A stretch of DNA of 64,000 bases from Gliomastix tumulicola (lineage: Eukaryota > Ascomycota > Sordariomycetes > Hypocreales > Bionectriaceae), in contig BCHX01000005.1 of NCBI GenBank assembly GCA_001599755.1, positions 2,414,409 to 2,478,408 on the forward strand. Reading direction: 5' to 3'. A program made the position numbers and the translations under genes. Under the pieces are notes generated by a model, which worked only from the letters and a program-made list of their open reading frames with translations, did no database searches and was not told the origin of the DNA. Shown in pieces: positions 21,384 to 34,500 of this stretch (position 1 is the stretch's first letter; each line of letters begins with the position of its first letter).

Positions 21384-23548
21384 GATGGGTATGTATGCTG
21401 AGGCCGCCAGGCGAGAGCCTCAGCAAAACGGAGGGGGCTTTGTAGCTGTTCTCGATGTGCTAGAGCTCGTTCTCGAATGTCGGGGATCGATACGAGGTTG
21501 GCTGGCTCAAGAGGAGGTTGGGTTCTGGCGCTGGTGCAGGTGATCTGGCGACTTCTTGGGTGTTGAAAGGTTGACGGAGGCCGGTTGGCTGTAGAGCATC
21601 GGAAAAGACTGAAATTGAGAATGCCGTGTACTGAAATATGGTTGCAAAAAGTCAGAAGCAAAAGCGTTGTGGTGATGATGTGAAGACTGCTTGTTTGGTG
21701 CTCTCCGATAGGTAGATCTCCATCCGTGGGGTAGAAATGTGGAGGGGCCAAGCGCGATAACGGGTGACAAAAAGAGATGCATTAGGAGACTCACCCAAAT
21801 TCTACTCGCAGTAAACAAGTTAGGGAGTAGGGAGATCTCTTGCGAACAGATGCAAAATGCAGGACCAAGACTGTGATTAATAATCTCTATCATTGATATC
21901 TCTTTCTCAGTTACATAATTAGTGGCAATCGGCACAACGTTTGTTATTCTTCTACTGAGATAGGTAGCGTTAGCATATTATGGATGGCGTACTTTCTTTT
22001 CTGTACACTTTGCTGAGTTGGCTGCGTCCTCTGAGCCACTTTGTGGCTTGCCGGCAGTTTTCTATCACCTCCGAGGCTGCATTTCACACCGGGTGCGTCT
22101 GAGGTGGCCAGTTGGATCGGAGGTGTTGTGGCTGGAGTCTCGGGTTTTTAATGAAACTCCTACCACTATTTACTGGCTCACGTCTCTCCGTGAGGAAAGA
22201 ATCTTCTTGGCACTCGGGAGAAACGACAGCGCCTCGGTCTGTTTCACACGGAGGCAAGCTGATACATCGGGTGTCCTCAGGGTTCTGAGCCGTGTGCCAT
22301 CATCGTCGGGCAAACCCACAGCCTCAGCAACTCTGTTCTGACATCCAGCACGGCGCTGACCACTCAGACAACACAGCAAAGGGGACAGTCATGCTTATGC
22401 CGTGTAAATTAACAGCGACGATGCGGTGGTGAAATGGGGCAAAACATTTTAGAGTATTGGACCCCAGCTGATGGATTTCCCAGTCTGGAAGGCGGATAAC
22501 TTGGTTCCCCTCTTCGCTTGCGGAAACAGAGAAGAAAAAACTAGGAGAAAAAAAATGCCCTATGCAGCAGGAGAGTTGCGAGCGCAGATTGCCACCGAGG
22601 AACGAAGTGTTCCGTTCGTCTTAGTCTCCATTGGCATCACGGGGCACACAGTCCAGGAAACAAAGAAAACTGCGCTGACACGAGGACAGACCGCGGCCAG
22701 GAACTTCTGAAACCTTGGCAGCCTCACGTCGCTTCAGAGCGCGCAGCGATAAGCCGGCCCCGGGCTGGCACAAGATCCATGACCTCAGGTGAGGCGGATA
22801 AGCTGACAGGCCGGACACCCGTGAATCCGGCATGGAATGATTACATACTGCTCGTGCCTGGGGCAAAATCCTGTAGCAATTCTCGTCGACCGCCGCTGCT
22901 TGTCAATCTCCACGGGGATGGATTGTGATTGGTAATGGGAGGAATCGACGCCATGGACGCCATTTTGACGAAGTATCTTAGCACATCATTTTAGCGTGTC
23001 GAGTACCTGCGAGCCTGTCGGCTTGGCACGCCGGGTCTCGAAAAAGACTGGGTCCTATTGAACGAACTGGGATTCTATTGAGTGCAAGCGCAACTGCAGG
23101 TGCAATTGCAGGGCAAGTACAGGGCAAGAATGGACCTTCCCGGCCGCTGACCCGCTACTTCCGATACAACACTCGTGCCTCGTACGACACCACCCATCGC
23201 TTTATTAGGCTTGGGGACACTTTGGCTCTTCCCTCCCGCTCTTCGTCTACTCGTCCTGCAAGCAAGCAAGTCTCCCGTCGGACCCCAAACGACGTGACCT
23301 GGAATGCGGGCGTCACTGGACTGCGACAGTCGCCCTCTCGTCCCTTCATCACCGTGACACAGCGACAGCCTGCAGAAAGCCAGGCGAACCTCCAGGTTTC
23401 ACCTTCCCGATCGCCAAACCGCCCTCTCTCTGAGACCTTGCGTTGCGACATGCGACTTTAACTACCCGCGAAATACCCGCCGACCGACCAACAACGAACA
23501 CGAGTGCCGCAAACACCCGCGAGAGCCTCATCTCAGCACTTGCCCTCC
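21384..23548. other. 2.2-kb divergent interval upstream of csn7 and the Cu-ATPase
   Basis: Promoter space for both flanking genes. Several frames of 60-140 codons exist on both strands but none has domain or composition support. The last 400 bases before 23549 are C-rich with CCGACCGACCAAC words, like a fungal 5' leader. Confidence 0.5.
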
Positions 23549-26500
23549 ATGGGGACCGACTACGCTGCTGTCCCCACGAGGGACGACGATGGAGCCACCA
23601 CGGCTGCCCATCTGGCAACAACGACGCTGCGCGTCGAGGGCATGACGTGAGTCACACTTCCCATTCCGATGGTGCCGAGCAGCGACGTTGGGAGAAAACG
23701 GAAGAAGCATATGTGAAAGGTTAATTGGCTGACCTGCTGGATCGTTTTACAGATGTGGCGCATGCACCTCAGCCGTTGAAGCAGGCTTCAAAGGCGTAAA
23801 CGGCGTGGGCAACGTCTCCGTCAGCCTGGTCATGGAGCGAGCTGTCATCATGCACGACCCCCAGACAATCTCCGCCGATGCGATTCGCGACATTATCGAA
23901 GACCGTGGTTTTGATGCCGAAGTCCTCTCGACTGACCTCCCGGCGCCGACCACCGTTACTGGCTCCGGCGATCGGAAAGGCCTCGTGAACACCACGGTGG
24001 CTATTGAAGGCATGACCTGTGGCGCATGCACTTCAGCGGTAGAGGGGGGGTTCAAGGACGTTCCCGGTGTGAAGCACTTCAGCATCTCCCTCCTGTCCGA
24101 ACGCGCCGTCATCGAGCACGATCCGACTCTCCTCTCGCCCGAAAAGATCGCAGAAATTATCGATGACCGGGGCTTCGGGGCCGAGATTCTCGATACGGTG
24201 GCGTCGGAGGAGGCGCCTGGAAACTCAAATAGCGCCCAGCCTGCCAGCAATGTCGCCACCACGACCGTTGCGATTGAAGGCATGACTTGCGGGGCGTGTA
24301 CGTCGGCGGTTGAGGGAGGCTTCAAAGGCGTTGATGGCGTTCTGAGGTTCAATATCAGCTTGCTTGCGGAGCGGGCTGTCATCACGCACGACACCACCAA
24401 GCTCTCAGCGGAGCAGCTTGCGGAGACGATCGAAGACCGTGGATTCGATGCGACTGTGTTGTCAACCGTCTTTGAGTCGAGCCACCAACCTGGGACCTCG
24501 TCCACCGCCCAATTTAAGATCTACGGCTGCTCCGATGCAGCCCAGGCAACGGCATTGGAAGACAGTCTCCGGGCTATGCCAGGCGTTCTTGCTGCGACTG
24601 CTAGTCTCGCGTCAGATCGACTGACGGTCACCCATTCGCCAGACGTCATTGGTATCCGCGGCATTGTTGAAATTGTCGAGGCGCAAGGTCTTAACGCTCT
24701 CGTTGCAGACAGCCAGGACAACAACGCCCAGCTTGAATCCCTCGCAAAAACGAGGGAAATCAACGAGTGGCGCAGGGCGTTCAGGTTCTCCCTGGCCTTT
24801 GCTGTACCCGTCTTTATTATCGGCATGATTTTACCCATGATACCTTCCATAGACTTTGGGAAGTTCGAGGTCTTGTCTGGTCTCTTCCTCGGCGACCTGA
24901 TTTGTTTGATTCTCACGATACCCATCCAATTCGGCATTGGCAAGCGATTCTACGTCTCGGCATACAAGTCCATCAAACACAAATCGCCCACTATGGACGT
25001 TCTTGTCATCCTCGGCACCTCTTGCGCCTTCCTCTTCAGCGTCCTCACCATGCTCGTGTCTTTGATCGCGCCTCCGCACACAAGGCCTCACACCATCTTC
25101 GACACGAGCACCATGCTGATTACCTTCATCACGCTAAGTCGGTATCTAGAAAACAGCGCCAAGGGACAGACGTCCAAGGCGCTCTCGCGGCTTATGTCCC
25201 TTGCGCCATCTATGGCTACCATCTACGCGGATCCTATTGCAGCTGAGAAGGCGTCGGAGGATTGGGCAAACAACACGCCTGCTGCTAATACAGACACCTC
25301 AAAGAGTCAGGGGGCCGGACCAAGTGGTTCTGCCTATGAGGAGAAAGTGATTCCCACCGACCTCCTTCAAGTCGGCGACGTTGTCATTATCAAGCCCGGC
25401 GACAAGATCCCGGCTGATGGAACGGTGATTCGCGGCGATTCCTTTGTCGATGAGAGCATGGTCACCGGTGAGGCGATGCCCGTCCAAAAACACATTGGAG
25501 GCAACCTTATTGGTGGAACTGTCAATGGCGATGGACGGCTTGACTTCCGTGTCACTCGCGCTGGAAGAGATACACAACTCAGCCAAATTGTCCGACTCGT
25601 ACAGAACGCCCAGACGGCGCGGGCTCCGATTCAACAACTGGCTGACACTCTTGCCGGGTACTTTGTTCCTACCATCCTTATTCTCGGCACCGTTACGTTT
25701 CTCGTCTGGATGATTCTCAGCCACGTTCTCCCTAATCCTCCGAAGATCTTCCTTGAAGAGGCTAGTGGCGGCAAGATTATGGTCTGCGTGAAGCTGTGCA
25801 TCTCGGTCATTGTCTTTGCTTGCCCCTGCGCCCTTGGCCTGGCAACGCCGACTGCTGTGATGGTTGGGACTGGCGTGGGAGCCGAGAATGGCATCCTCAT
25901 CAAGGGTGGAGCTGCCTTGGAGAGGACTACAAAGGTTACCCAGGTTGTCCTGGACAAGACGGGAACTATTACGTACGGGAAGATGCGTGTCTCCGAAGTC
26001 GATCTCGTCCCCGCGTGGGAGGACACGGAGTGGCGAAGACGACTATGGTGGGCAATCGTTGGACTCGTGGAGATGGGCAGTGAGCACCCTGTCGGTAAGG
26101 CCATCCTGGGTGCTGCGAAGGCAGAGCTCGGCGTCGAGCCTGAGGGTACTCTCGAGGGAAGCATCGGCGATTTCAAGGCCATCGTAGGCCGAGGAGTGGA
26201 CGCGACAGTCGAGCCCGCGCTCTCGACCGAACGGACACGCTACCGCGCTTTGGCAGGCAACGTCCGCTTCCTCAAGGAGAACGGCATTGATGTCCCCGCG
26301 GATGCTATTGAGGCTTCAGAGACTCTCAACGCCGCAACTGGGAAGAGCCAGGATAAAGCGCCTGTAGCAGGCAACACGACCATCTTCGTTGCCATTGACG
26401 GCAAGTACAGCGGCAGCCTCTCTCTCGCCGACACGATCAAGGACGGTGCCGCTGCTGCCATTTCCGTGCTCCATCGCATGGGCATCAAGACGGCTATCGT

Positions 26501-27146
26501 GACTGGTGATCAGCACTCTGCGGCCATTGCCGTAGCGAATGCGGTTGGCGTTTCACCGGATGATGTCTACGCAGGTGTTAGCCCTGACCAGAAGCAGTCG
26601 ATTATCAAGGAGATCCAGGCTCGGGGTGAGATCGTTGCCATGGCTGGTGACGGTATTAACGACTCTCCCGCCCTCGCCACTGCCGACGTCGGTATTGCCA
26701 TGGCTAGTGGGACAGATGTGGCCATGGAAGCTGCCGATGTGGTGCTTATGCGCCCCACGGATCTCATGGATATTCCTGCGGCTCTGAACCTCACCCGGGC
26801 CATCTTCAGGCGTATCAGGCTGAACCTCGCCTGGGCATGCATTTACAACCTAGTCGGCCTGCCGGTAGCTATGGGCTTCTTCCTGCCTCTCGGCTTCCAC
26901 ATGCATCCCATGCTGGCTGGCTTCGCCATGGCCTGCAGCAGTGTCAGCGTCGTCGTGAGCAGTCTGCTGCTCAAGTTCTGGCGCCGGCCCCGCTGGATGG
27001 ACGAGGCGGCCCAGGAGCAGCAGAGCGGTCGGCTCCGGTGGATGACCGGTCCGGGCCTCGTCGGGTGGTTTAGGGAGATGTTCACCCGGAGAAAGGACAA
27101 GGAGGGCGGTCTCTATGTCCCGCTCGAGAACATCGAGACTGCCTGA
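23549..27146 (+). CDS. ccc2: P1B-type Cu(+)-transporting ATPase (Ccc2/ATP7-like)
   Basis: Copper pump expected in the late Golgi, loading copper onto secreted cuproenzymes. Exon 1 is 23549-23646 and exon 2 is 23753-27146, giving 1163 residues. The intron splits the first metal-binding loop (GM-T-CGAC), which confirms the start exon. Three N-terminal HMA domains have intact MTCGAC loops (Cys pairs at about 34/37, 122/125 and 212/215). A fourth HMA-like domain at about 286-355 has GCSDAAQ in place of the loop. The core has TGEAMPV, the membrane CPC (about 723-725, CPCALGLATPT), phosphorylation motif DKTGT (about D767), SEHPVGKAI, TGDQHSAA and GDGINDSPAL (about D999). CPC plus SEHP class it as Cu(+) or Ag(+) transporting. 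The exon 2 frame is uninterrupted. Confidence 0.96.
23746..24450 (+). repeat. Threefold internal repeat encoding HMA domains
   Basis: Three copies of a ~270-base unit encode the CxxC-bearing HMA domains (for example GMTCGACTSAVE and IIEDRGFDAEVL recur). The copies are similar at DNA level, indicating domain duplication inside the gene; a fourth, diverged unit follows at about 24511-24720. Confidence 0.8.
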
Positions 27147-28077
27147 TGATGATTATTCCGATGGAGCCATTTCCTGCCAATGCTCATCATCTATCCAAAG
27201 ATATATGATGGTGATTGCATACTATACATACTGTGCGTCACAATGTACATAGAGGGACGGAGTTCGATTTGCGGGGAGTTCGCGGCTATGTTGGATACCT
27301 ACAACCTGTTGTTCATCTTTTGTTGTCACAATTTTCCAACTTCTCTTTTCCTTTTCTTTTTTCTTTTTTTCTCCTTGCTTCACTTATTTTCCTCAGCAAC
27401 GGGTTAGATAAGAGACGATCAGCAGGCCACGATGGCATATGGTGTAAAGAAACTCGATGAATTGATTCATATCATGATGGCATGTCACCCTCCCCAGCAA
27501 CTGTCGTGTCTAATATCCTGCATCGAGAGATGCCGTGCCGTTGATTGATCACTTGCTCCCCAGTCCCCGGTTGGTATCAGCAAGCAAGCACAAAATCTAG
27601 TACCCGGATATGAGAGTGATCGACATGAGGATAGAGAACGACGGTGCGACTACGGCGTCGTCAGCAACTAATTAGCTGCCTTTCGGTCCCAGAGGAGACC
27701 GGAGAATAACAAAACTCCTCAGACTAGGAGAACCGTAGAGGATTGCTTGGTACTAGTAGACACAGGAGAGGGAAAGAAACAACCACAGGGAGGAACGGGC
27801 ATCCAAACACTAAGCTTCAGCGCATCCAACCTCTAAACAGGCATTGTCCCTCGAGACCTCGATGAAACAAAACTCAGGGTTCAAAAAGAAAGGTCAAAAT
27901 CAATAGTACAAGATGCAACCGTCTTGGAACTCCAGGCGCCAGGCTTCGCCTTCCAATCCTCCAGTATCCCACTTCGCGGATACAACTCCTTTATAAATTA
28001 CACTGCGGCCGTCAAAACTGTGGTGTGCCCCGTGCTGTACTGCATAGAGTTCGAAGCATATGTCTCCGAGAAGGCAA
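27147..28077. other. Convergent 3' interval (0.9 kb)
   Basis: Lies between the 3' ends of the Cu-ATPase and the glycosyltransferase. A T/C-rich tract (about 27340-27375) follows the ATPase. A minus-strand frame at 27900-28274 overlaps the glycosyltransferase end and looks like a shadow plus 3' UTR. Confidence 0.55.
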
Positions 28078-30072
28078 TCATCGCACTCTCTCAGCCTTCG
28101 ACGCACGCGATCGGGGCGGCTCCTCGCCTCCAAAGAGGTGACCTGCGAACTCCCCGCAAAGCTCGTGCCATTCGACAAACTGCCCACCATTGAGATCGGT
28201 CCACGCGCCACCGAGCTCGTCTGACATGGCGTCTTTGCCCGGATACCTATTTTTGGGAGCCCACTTTCGACCATCGACGAGGTGATCTGTGATTAGTTCA
28301 TCGCCTTGGAATGCCTTGACTGTTGCCTTGATCAGGGACCTGGCGTAAGGGTAGAACCACAACCTGGGGTACTCGTTCAAAATCGGGTCTTTAGGTCCGG
28401 TGCAATGCCACAGGGCGAAAATATGCTCCGTCACGTAGTTCACATTCAACTTGATAGTGCGGATCCAGTCACTGGCCAGCGTGCCGGGATGTGAGTCGGC
28501 GATCGAGTCGAAGAGTCTCACAAGAGCCATGTATACGTTGGCCGGCATCTCAATCTCGTAGGGGACAAAGTTCACCCCTTCCTCAAACATGTCTACGTCC
28601 ATGTTGGCTGTTAGGCCAGAGGTATTGAACTGAAGATAGCCGAAGAAGGGTTCGTAGCCGGCCTTTGTCTGGAAGATGGCCGATTCGTAGTCAATTCCGA
28701 TGTGGTACTCGGTCCGCTGGCCCTCGGTGCGCGTAGTTGGGAGTCGACGATCGCCAGGGCCCCCTCCTACTTCCCCGCCCTTCAGTGCTTTGACGGACCT
28801 GAAGTACTCCTGGCGGCCCCAGATGTTGGAGAGGTAATACTGGTCAGACTCAGAGAATTCGTACTCGGTGGTGTAAGTAGCGTTGATCTCCTCCATTGTA
28901 GCGGTGATAAGTGCCCGAACGTCGTCAATAGGACCAATAACGGTCCCCGAGTTCAGCCACCGGGGGTCATTGTATATCATATCCCCATTCCCACTTTTAG
29001 GACCAAAGATATCAGGCGGCAAATTTGACGAAGGCACAGCCCAGCAACGGGGCTCCGCCCAATCGATTGGCCAACATATCTTGTCAGGGCCCCAGATGAC
29101 AGAGTTGCGGAGTCCTCGATCACGAGCCTCCTGGACACTGATGCCAAAGCGTTGAGCTATGCGGGCGTCGGCGTGGTTGACGACCTGGAAGTACCGCTCA
29201 ATCATAATCTGAGGGGGTAGTTGGAGGATAATATCATAGCCGTCCACAATAACGACCAAGTCGTCGTCTTCCTCTGGCTCGAGATTGTTCAGATACACTT
29301 CGATGGCCCGTAGTTTAGCAAGATGGGTAATGGCGGCGTCAAAGAGACCAGTGCCATGGTAGCCGAGAATCGACGGGACGGGATAGCGATTCGCAGCCGA
29401 AGAAGCCAGGTTCAGGCAAAGCCGTTTGTTTGCCTTGCTCGCGGGTATAAGATAATGCATCTTGGAGACCCTGACCGCCGGCTCCAAGGCTTGATCTGGG
29501 GTATCATCAGATTTTGGCGCCTCAACGGCAGGTGTCTCAGCAGCAACCGTTTCAACGGAAGGTGTATCGATAGTAGGTGTCTCGGCAGTAGGTGTGTCGA
29601 CAGATGTGCTGACCGAAGGTGCTTCGAAAGAAGATATTCCCACAGAAGGTGACTCGGAAGTTGGCGTCTCAACACCAGGTCCATCATCAATCTGGGTCTC
29701 TGGTATCGACCCGTCCTCTCCCTTAGATACTGTCGGAGATGGTGAATCAACCGAAACAGCACTGCCCGACTCGCCTAGCCCTTCCACAGCCTCCTCCGGC
29801 GCAGGCGGAGTCTCAATGTTCTCGATCTGGTCCTCATACTGCGTTGTGACGGACGTGAATCTCTAGCCCAAGGAAATTATTAGTGAGCCGGATGTTCCAA
29901 AGCGTCGTGTGAGAGGGAGGATGCGCGACGGCGCGTGGGCGCAGTCGGAGAACGGCCAGCCAAGACTTACACCATCGAACACGGGGGCAGAGTAAAAGAG
30001 TATGGTGGCGACAAAGATGATAATCAGGCCGATGTAGACTGCTCGTAGCCTGTTGGATGTTGTGCCAGTCAT
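28078..30072 (-). CDS. Type II membrane glycosyltransferase, PLOD-GT-like
   Basis: Predicted Golgi-type enzyme of 628 residues. Exon 1 is 30072-29971 and exon 2 is 29862-28078. Residues 1-7 are cytosolic, a membrane anchor spans about 8-28 (VYIGLIIIFVATILFY), and a Ser/Thr/Pro/Glu-rich stem occupies about 60-165 with repeated ETP, DTPSVET and VEAP words. The catalytic part starts about residue 167. Its DDDLVVIVDGYDI (Asp about 241 and 244) resembles the nucleotide-sugar/metal motif of the lysyl-hydroxylase (PLOD)-type glycosyltransferase domain. Further family-like segments are WGPDKICWPI, PRWLNSGTVIGP and SDQYYLSNIWGRQEYF. The sugar and acceptor are unknown. The stem repeats suggest a variable-length, probably O-glycosylated spacer. 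Confidence 0.75.
29500..29720 (-). repeat. Imperfect coding repeat in the glycosyltransferase stem
   Basis: Units of about 15-30 bases related to GGTGT(C/A)TC(A/G)xCAG on the plus strand encode tandem T/S-P-x-V-E-T variants. The period is irregular and the copies diverged, so this is low-complexity coding sequence rather than a minisatellite. Confidence 0.6.
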
Positions 30073-31531
30073 GATGACGCCGATTTGAAGGAAAAAGAGT
30101 GTGTGGTGGGTGAATTAGATAAATCAAAATCGGTCGCAAGAGTCAAGGAGAGCTAAGAGTCGTGTAAAATAAATTCATTTCACGTCGAGAAGGCGAGACG
30201 GAGGCGGCGGCGGGCAAGGCGGCAGGTAAGGATAGGAAGTAGGTACTAGGTAGGAAACAGAAGTAGTAGAAGGAGGGTGGTACGGTAGAGACTGACAACC
30301 AGCTCGAGGCAGGTCAAAGTAGGAGTGGGCAAACAAACAGCAGCAGCAGCAGCGCACTCAACGACCTCGTCGCGTGGGCAGGACGGCTGAGAAATAGCAG
30401 ACAAAGGGCCGCGCTTCTCTCTCCTCGGGAGTGGTATGAATGCTACCAGTCAAGGCGCTCGCTAGTGGTGATACTGGCGGTGGGAGAAGGAGAAGGAGAA
30501 GAAAAAGAAGAAGAAGACGAGGACGAACAGGAGCAAGAAATGGTCTGGATTGCTTCTATTGTTCGACGAGGCACGCACCAAATTCTTGGCAGGTTGGGAA
30601 GGAAAGCACGGACGGAGGGGTCTTACCGAAATCGCGAGTGCCCTAGGGGACGGACAGGGCAGGCACGCTCTTCTTGGCTCTTGCCCATCGTGAAGCACAA
30701 GCAGCTTCAGGGATGAGAGATGAGACGGGAGGCACGTGTGCGAGGCCAATCGACTGAGATGCATGTGCGACAGCGGCCAGCAGGGCTTGCATTCAGTGCA
30801 TCTTTCAGCTGGCAGTTCGTTCCAGGCCAAGCCGCATTATTGGAAAACTCGGGATGAAGGCGAGGTACCCTGTCCCTGCATTCACACCTGGACCAGTCCT
30901 TCCCATTGGGTGCTTCCCGGGGGATAATCTTATGATTCAGCCCCCGACGACCAGCACCTCCCTGTCCCCTGCATTTCTCTCATTTCGACGAGTTGTGCTC
31001 CCAAGACGTGACACAAGGGCCTCACCTTGGCACGCACAGCTGACGCGTCCTGAGGCCGTCGGGGCACATACTGGCAGGACAACACACGGAACACCCTTTC
31101 AGAGCGCAGGACTGGAAAAAAAAAAAAAAGGAAAAAAAAAAAAGAAAAAAAAAAAATTAAAGCAAAGGGGCGAGAAAGATTTATTAGTCAGGCACTGATA
31201 GATCGATTTCGAAAGAGATGCTTCGATTGGGCATTTTCAAGGGGTGGTGGAGGTTCACCAGGTCTATCAGGGTCCTGCCGAGAAGCGAGATACGGTGACT
31301 ACTGAGGTGGAGATTACAACGGTAATAATTAACTACTAGCCGCAAATATCACCCCACGAGTGGGGGGTTACCGTTTTTTTAATTGTCTGTGACAAAGGGA
31401 TTCCGTAACAAAGACGGTAGAGCAGAGACATAAATCAACTTCAATTGTGTTCTGCAACTCCATGCCACCTCAATCTGTCACTTCCTTATGTACATCTCCT
31501 CTCTCCAACACGCCCCATCCTCACCCTCGCT
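30073..31531. other. Intergenic interval (1.5 kb) between glycosyltransferase promoter and beta-galactosidase 3' end
   Basis: Contains the promoter of the minus-strand glycosyltransferase. Low-complexity patches: GTAGGTACTAGGTAGG words near 30238, an AGA/AGG-rich purine tract at about 30484-30535 and the A-rich tract listed separately. No gene supported. Confidence 0.55.
31114..31156 (+). repeat. Poly(A)-rich tract
   Basis: Three runs of 11-14 A separated by GG or G. It could be a simple-sequence tract or the A-rich tail of a decayed retroposed sequence. I saw no LINE-like coding or target-site duplication next to it, so only the tract is called. Confidence 0.85.
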
Positions 31532-34500
31532 TCACACAATGCTCAACTCGAATGTAAAGTCAAACGGCTCGGCGTAGCACCTGTACGGCTCAAACGGAGC
31601 AGGGCCGACGGTCGCCGAGCCGAGTCCGTGCGTGTCGTAGTCCAGGTGCAGCACCGTCATGTTGAGCGGCTCCAGATCGTGCGGGTGCTGCGCTCTGTCG
31701 AGATCCCACGGCATGTACCTGCGGGCCGTGAAGCTGAAGCTGGGGCTGCCGTCGGCCCTGCGCGCGTCCAGAGACTTGCTGCCGCTGCTGCTGCTGCTGC
31801 CGTTGTCGGGCGTCGTCGCGAGCCGCACCCACCGCACGTCCTCGCGGTTCCCGTTCTCCTGCGGGTATTCGTAGTCGAAGAAGAGGCCGTCGACCGAGGA
31901 CTCGTAGCGCCCGACGCGGCAGCCCTCCTTGGAGTCGGCGTAGTTCTCGCCCGGGCCGCGGCCGAACCAGGCGACGTCGTCGAACTGCTTCGGGAGCACG
32001 GCCATCAGCCCGATGTGAGGGAGAACGGTGGGCTTCTGCTCGCCGATGAAGTCTCCGCGGGCGCGGACTTGGAGGAGCGGCTCGCCAGGGACGATGGTGT
32101 AGATGATGTCTGCCTCGGCGCCCCAGACACGGTCGATGGCGCCGACGAACACCTTGAACTGGACGGTGAACCCGTCGTCAGACTCGGTCCAGGTCACGCC
32201 GCGCACCTGCGTGCTCATCATGTCGACCCGGGGGCCCCTCCAGTTGGCAGGCCAGTCGCCGGACCCTCCCAGGTCATTCTGCGTCATGGCGCGGTAGAAG
32301 AACAGCTCCGGGCCCCGTTCGAGGATCTCGACCCCGTCAACGTTCCATGTCACATTGCCCTGGAGCAGATCGAATCCGTAGGTCGACGGACCGTCCGTCA
32401 CCAGCAGTCTTGTACGCTGCTCTGTGACGTTGAGCCCGTCCTGGCGGGCAACATGTGTCACGTCTCGAGTCACACCATCTCGCTTTTGGCTACCGCTCGG
32501 GCCTGCGAGATAGAGTTGATCCCATGCCACGACGTGACCCTTGGGCGCCCACAACGTATCAAGTACCAGCTGGAATTCGATGGTGAGCCAAGCTTCTTGA
32601 GTTAGCCCATCTTTGTCAAGGGGCAGGTCGACTGTGCGGTTCTCGCCGGCCGGGATCTGGGGTAGCTCGAGCTCTTTCGCCTCTGCCTCGTTGCCGTCTT
32701 GGACGACATGCCAGAAAGCCTTGAGCCTGCCCAGGTCCACAAAGTCGTAATGATTTGTCACCACAATCTTGCCCATATCCTCACTCAATCGCGCCGTGAC
32801 GGGCTGGATAGCCTTTGTGTACTCGATCAACCCTGGGGTAGGAGTATGCTCTGACAATGTCAGGCCATCCATGATGAAATCGGCGTCGTTGGGCTCGTCT
32901 CCAAAGTCACCGCCGTAGGCGAAATACTCCAGATCGCCCTCCTTTTTCAGCAGGCCGTGGTTATTCCACTCCCAGACCAGCCCTCCCTGAACTAGAGGCT
33001 CCTCTCGAAACAATTCGATATAGTCCTTCAGTCCGCCGGGTCCGTTCCCCATGGCACTATGTCACGATGATTTAGTAAAAAGCCGCAAGAGGCGGAAGAA
33101 AACTGTAGAAGGAGAACTGTGTCGGTACTTACTGCGCGAACTCGCATAGGATCAATGGCTTGTCGGTGTGGCTTGCAACATGGTCTCTAATCCTGTCGAG
33201 GGACGGGTACATGACGCTGAATACATCGGCCGTGGCAGCCTCCCTGTCCGCTTCGTAATGGATGAGTCTGGATGGGTCCCGCTCCTTGATCCAGCTGGAC
33301 ATGGAGGCAAAGTTCTGCCCATAGAAGCACTCGTTGCCCAGGGACCAGAAGATGATGGACGCGTGATTCTTCAGCCGCTCGACGAGCTGCTCGGCCCTGT
33401 CCAGGTAGGCATGCTCCCAGTCTGGGTTGTCCGAGGCCCACGAGGCGGGATCCTCAAAGTCGCCGAAGCCGTGGCACTCCAGGTCCGCCTCGGCGATGAT
33501 GTAGAAGCCGAGCTCATCCGCCACGTCGTAGAAGGCTGGGTGATGGGGCTGGTGCGCGGTGCGGATGGCGTTGATGTTGGAGCGTTTCATGTGGAGCAGA
33601 TCTGCGCGCATGGCCTCGTAGGGGACTGTTCGGCCTGAGAGATGATGGTGCTCATGCCTGTTGACGCCGTAGAGCGTGATGGCCTTGCCGTTGACGATGA
33701 AGTTTGCGCCCCTCATCTCAATCCTTCGGAAGCCGACTTTCTGGCTGATAGTCCGGCCGTTGAACGTCAGAAGGACGGTGTACAGATTAGGTTCCTCGGC
33801 AGACCAGAGTTCAAGATCGTCACCTCCAACTTCTAATTCGTACGCATCCGAGGACGAGCCCGTCCACTCATCCAGGGTGTCACCATCTGGCGATAGGACT
33901 TTGACCTCGAGTTCTGCGGGATCCCCCTGTATAGTGACGTTGGCCCTCAGTACCCCTGCAGCAAGGGACTCGTCGAGCTCAGGCCGGATGAAGTAGTCCA
34001 CGATCGTAGAGTTAGGGAACGGGATCAAGTAGACATCTCTGAAGATGCCAGAGAGCCACCACTGGTCCTGGTCCTCGAGGTACGTACCGTCGGACCACTG
34101 GTAGACGCGAGTAGCAAGAGTGTTTGGGCCGTCAGAGGAGAGGTAGTCGGTGATGTCGAATTCGCTGGGGTTTCGGCTGCCCTGGCTGTAGCCGACCTCC
34201 TCACCGTTCACCCAGACATGGAAGGCAGAGTCGACGCCTTCATAGCGGAGCCGGATCTGCTGATCCTCCCAGTCCTCAGGCACCTCAAACTCGCGCCAGT
34301 AGGAGCCAGTTGGGTTCACGTAGGACACATTGGGCGGCGTGATGGGGAAGGGGTAGTCGATGTTGGTGTAGTGCGGCCGCCCGTAGCCTTGCCGCTGCCA
34401 CATGCCAGGAACTTCGATGTCATCCCAGGATTCGGTATCTGCCGTCTCCCAGATGGGGGCATCGAAAGGGCTGGGGTCGTAGTGGAACTTCCAAGTACCG

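Noticed and set aside
31114..31156. Poly(A) tract as a retrotransposon tail
   Set aside because: No reverse transcriptase remains, no target-site duplication seen, and no LINE/SINE-like sequence next to it.
31445..32605. 386-codon plus-strand frame
   Set aside because: Antisense to the beta-galactosidase second exon; rich in Val/Arg/Glu as expected for a shadow frame.
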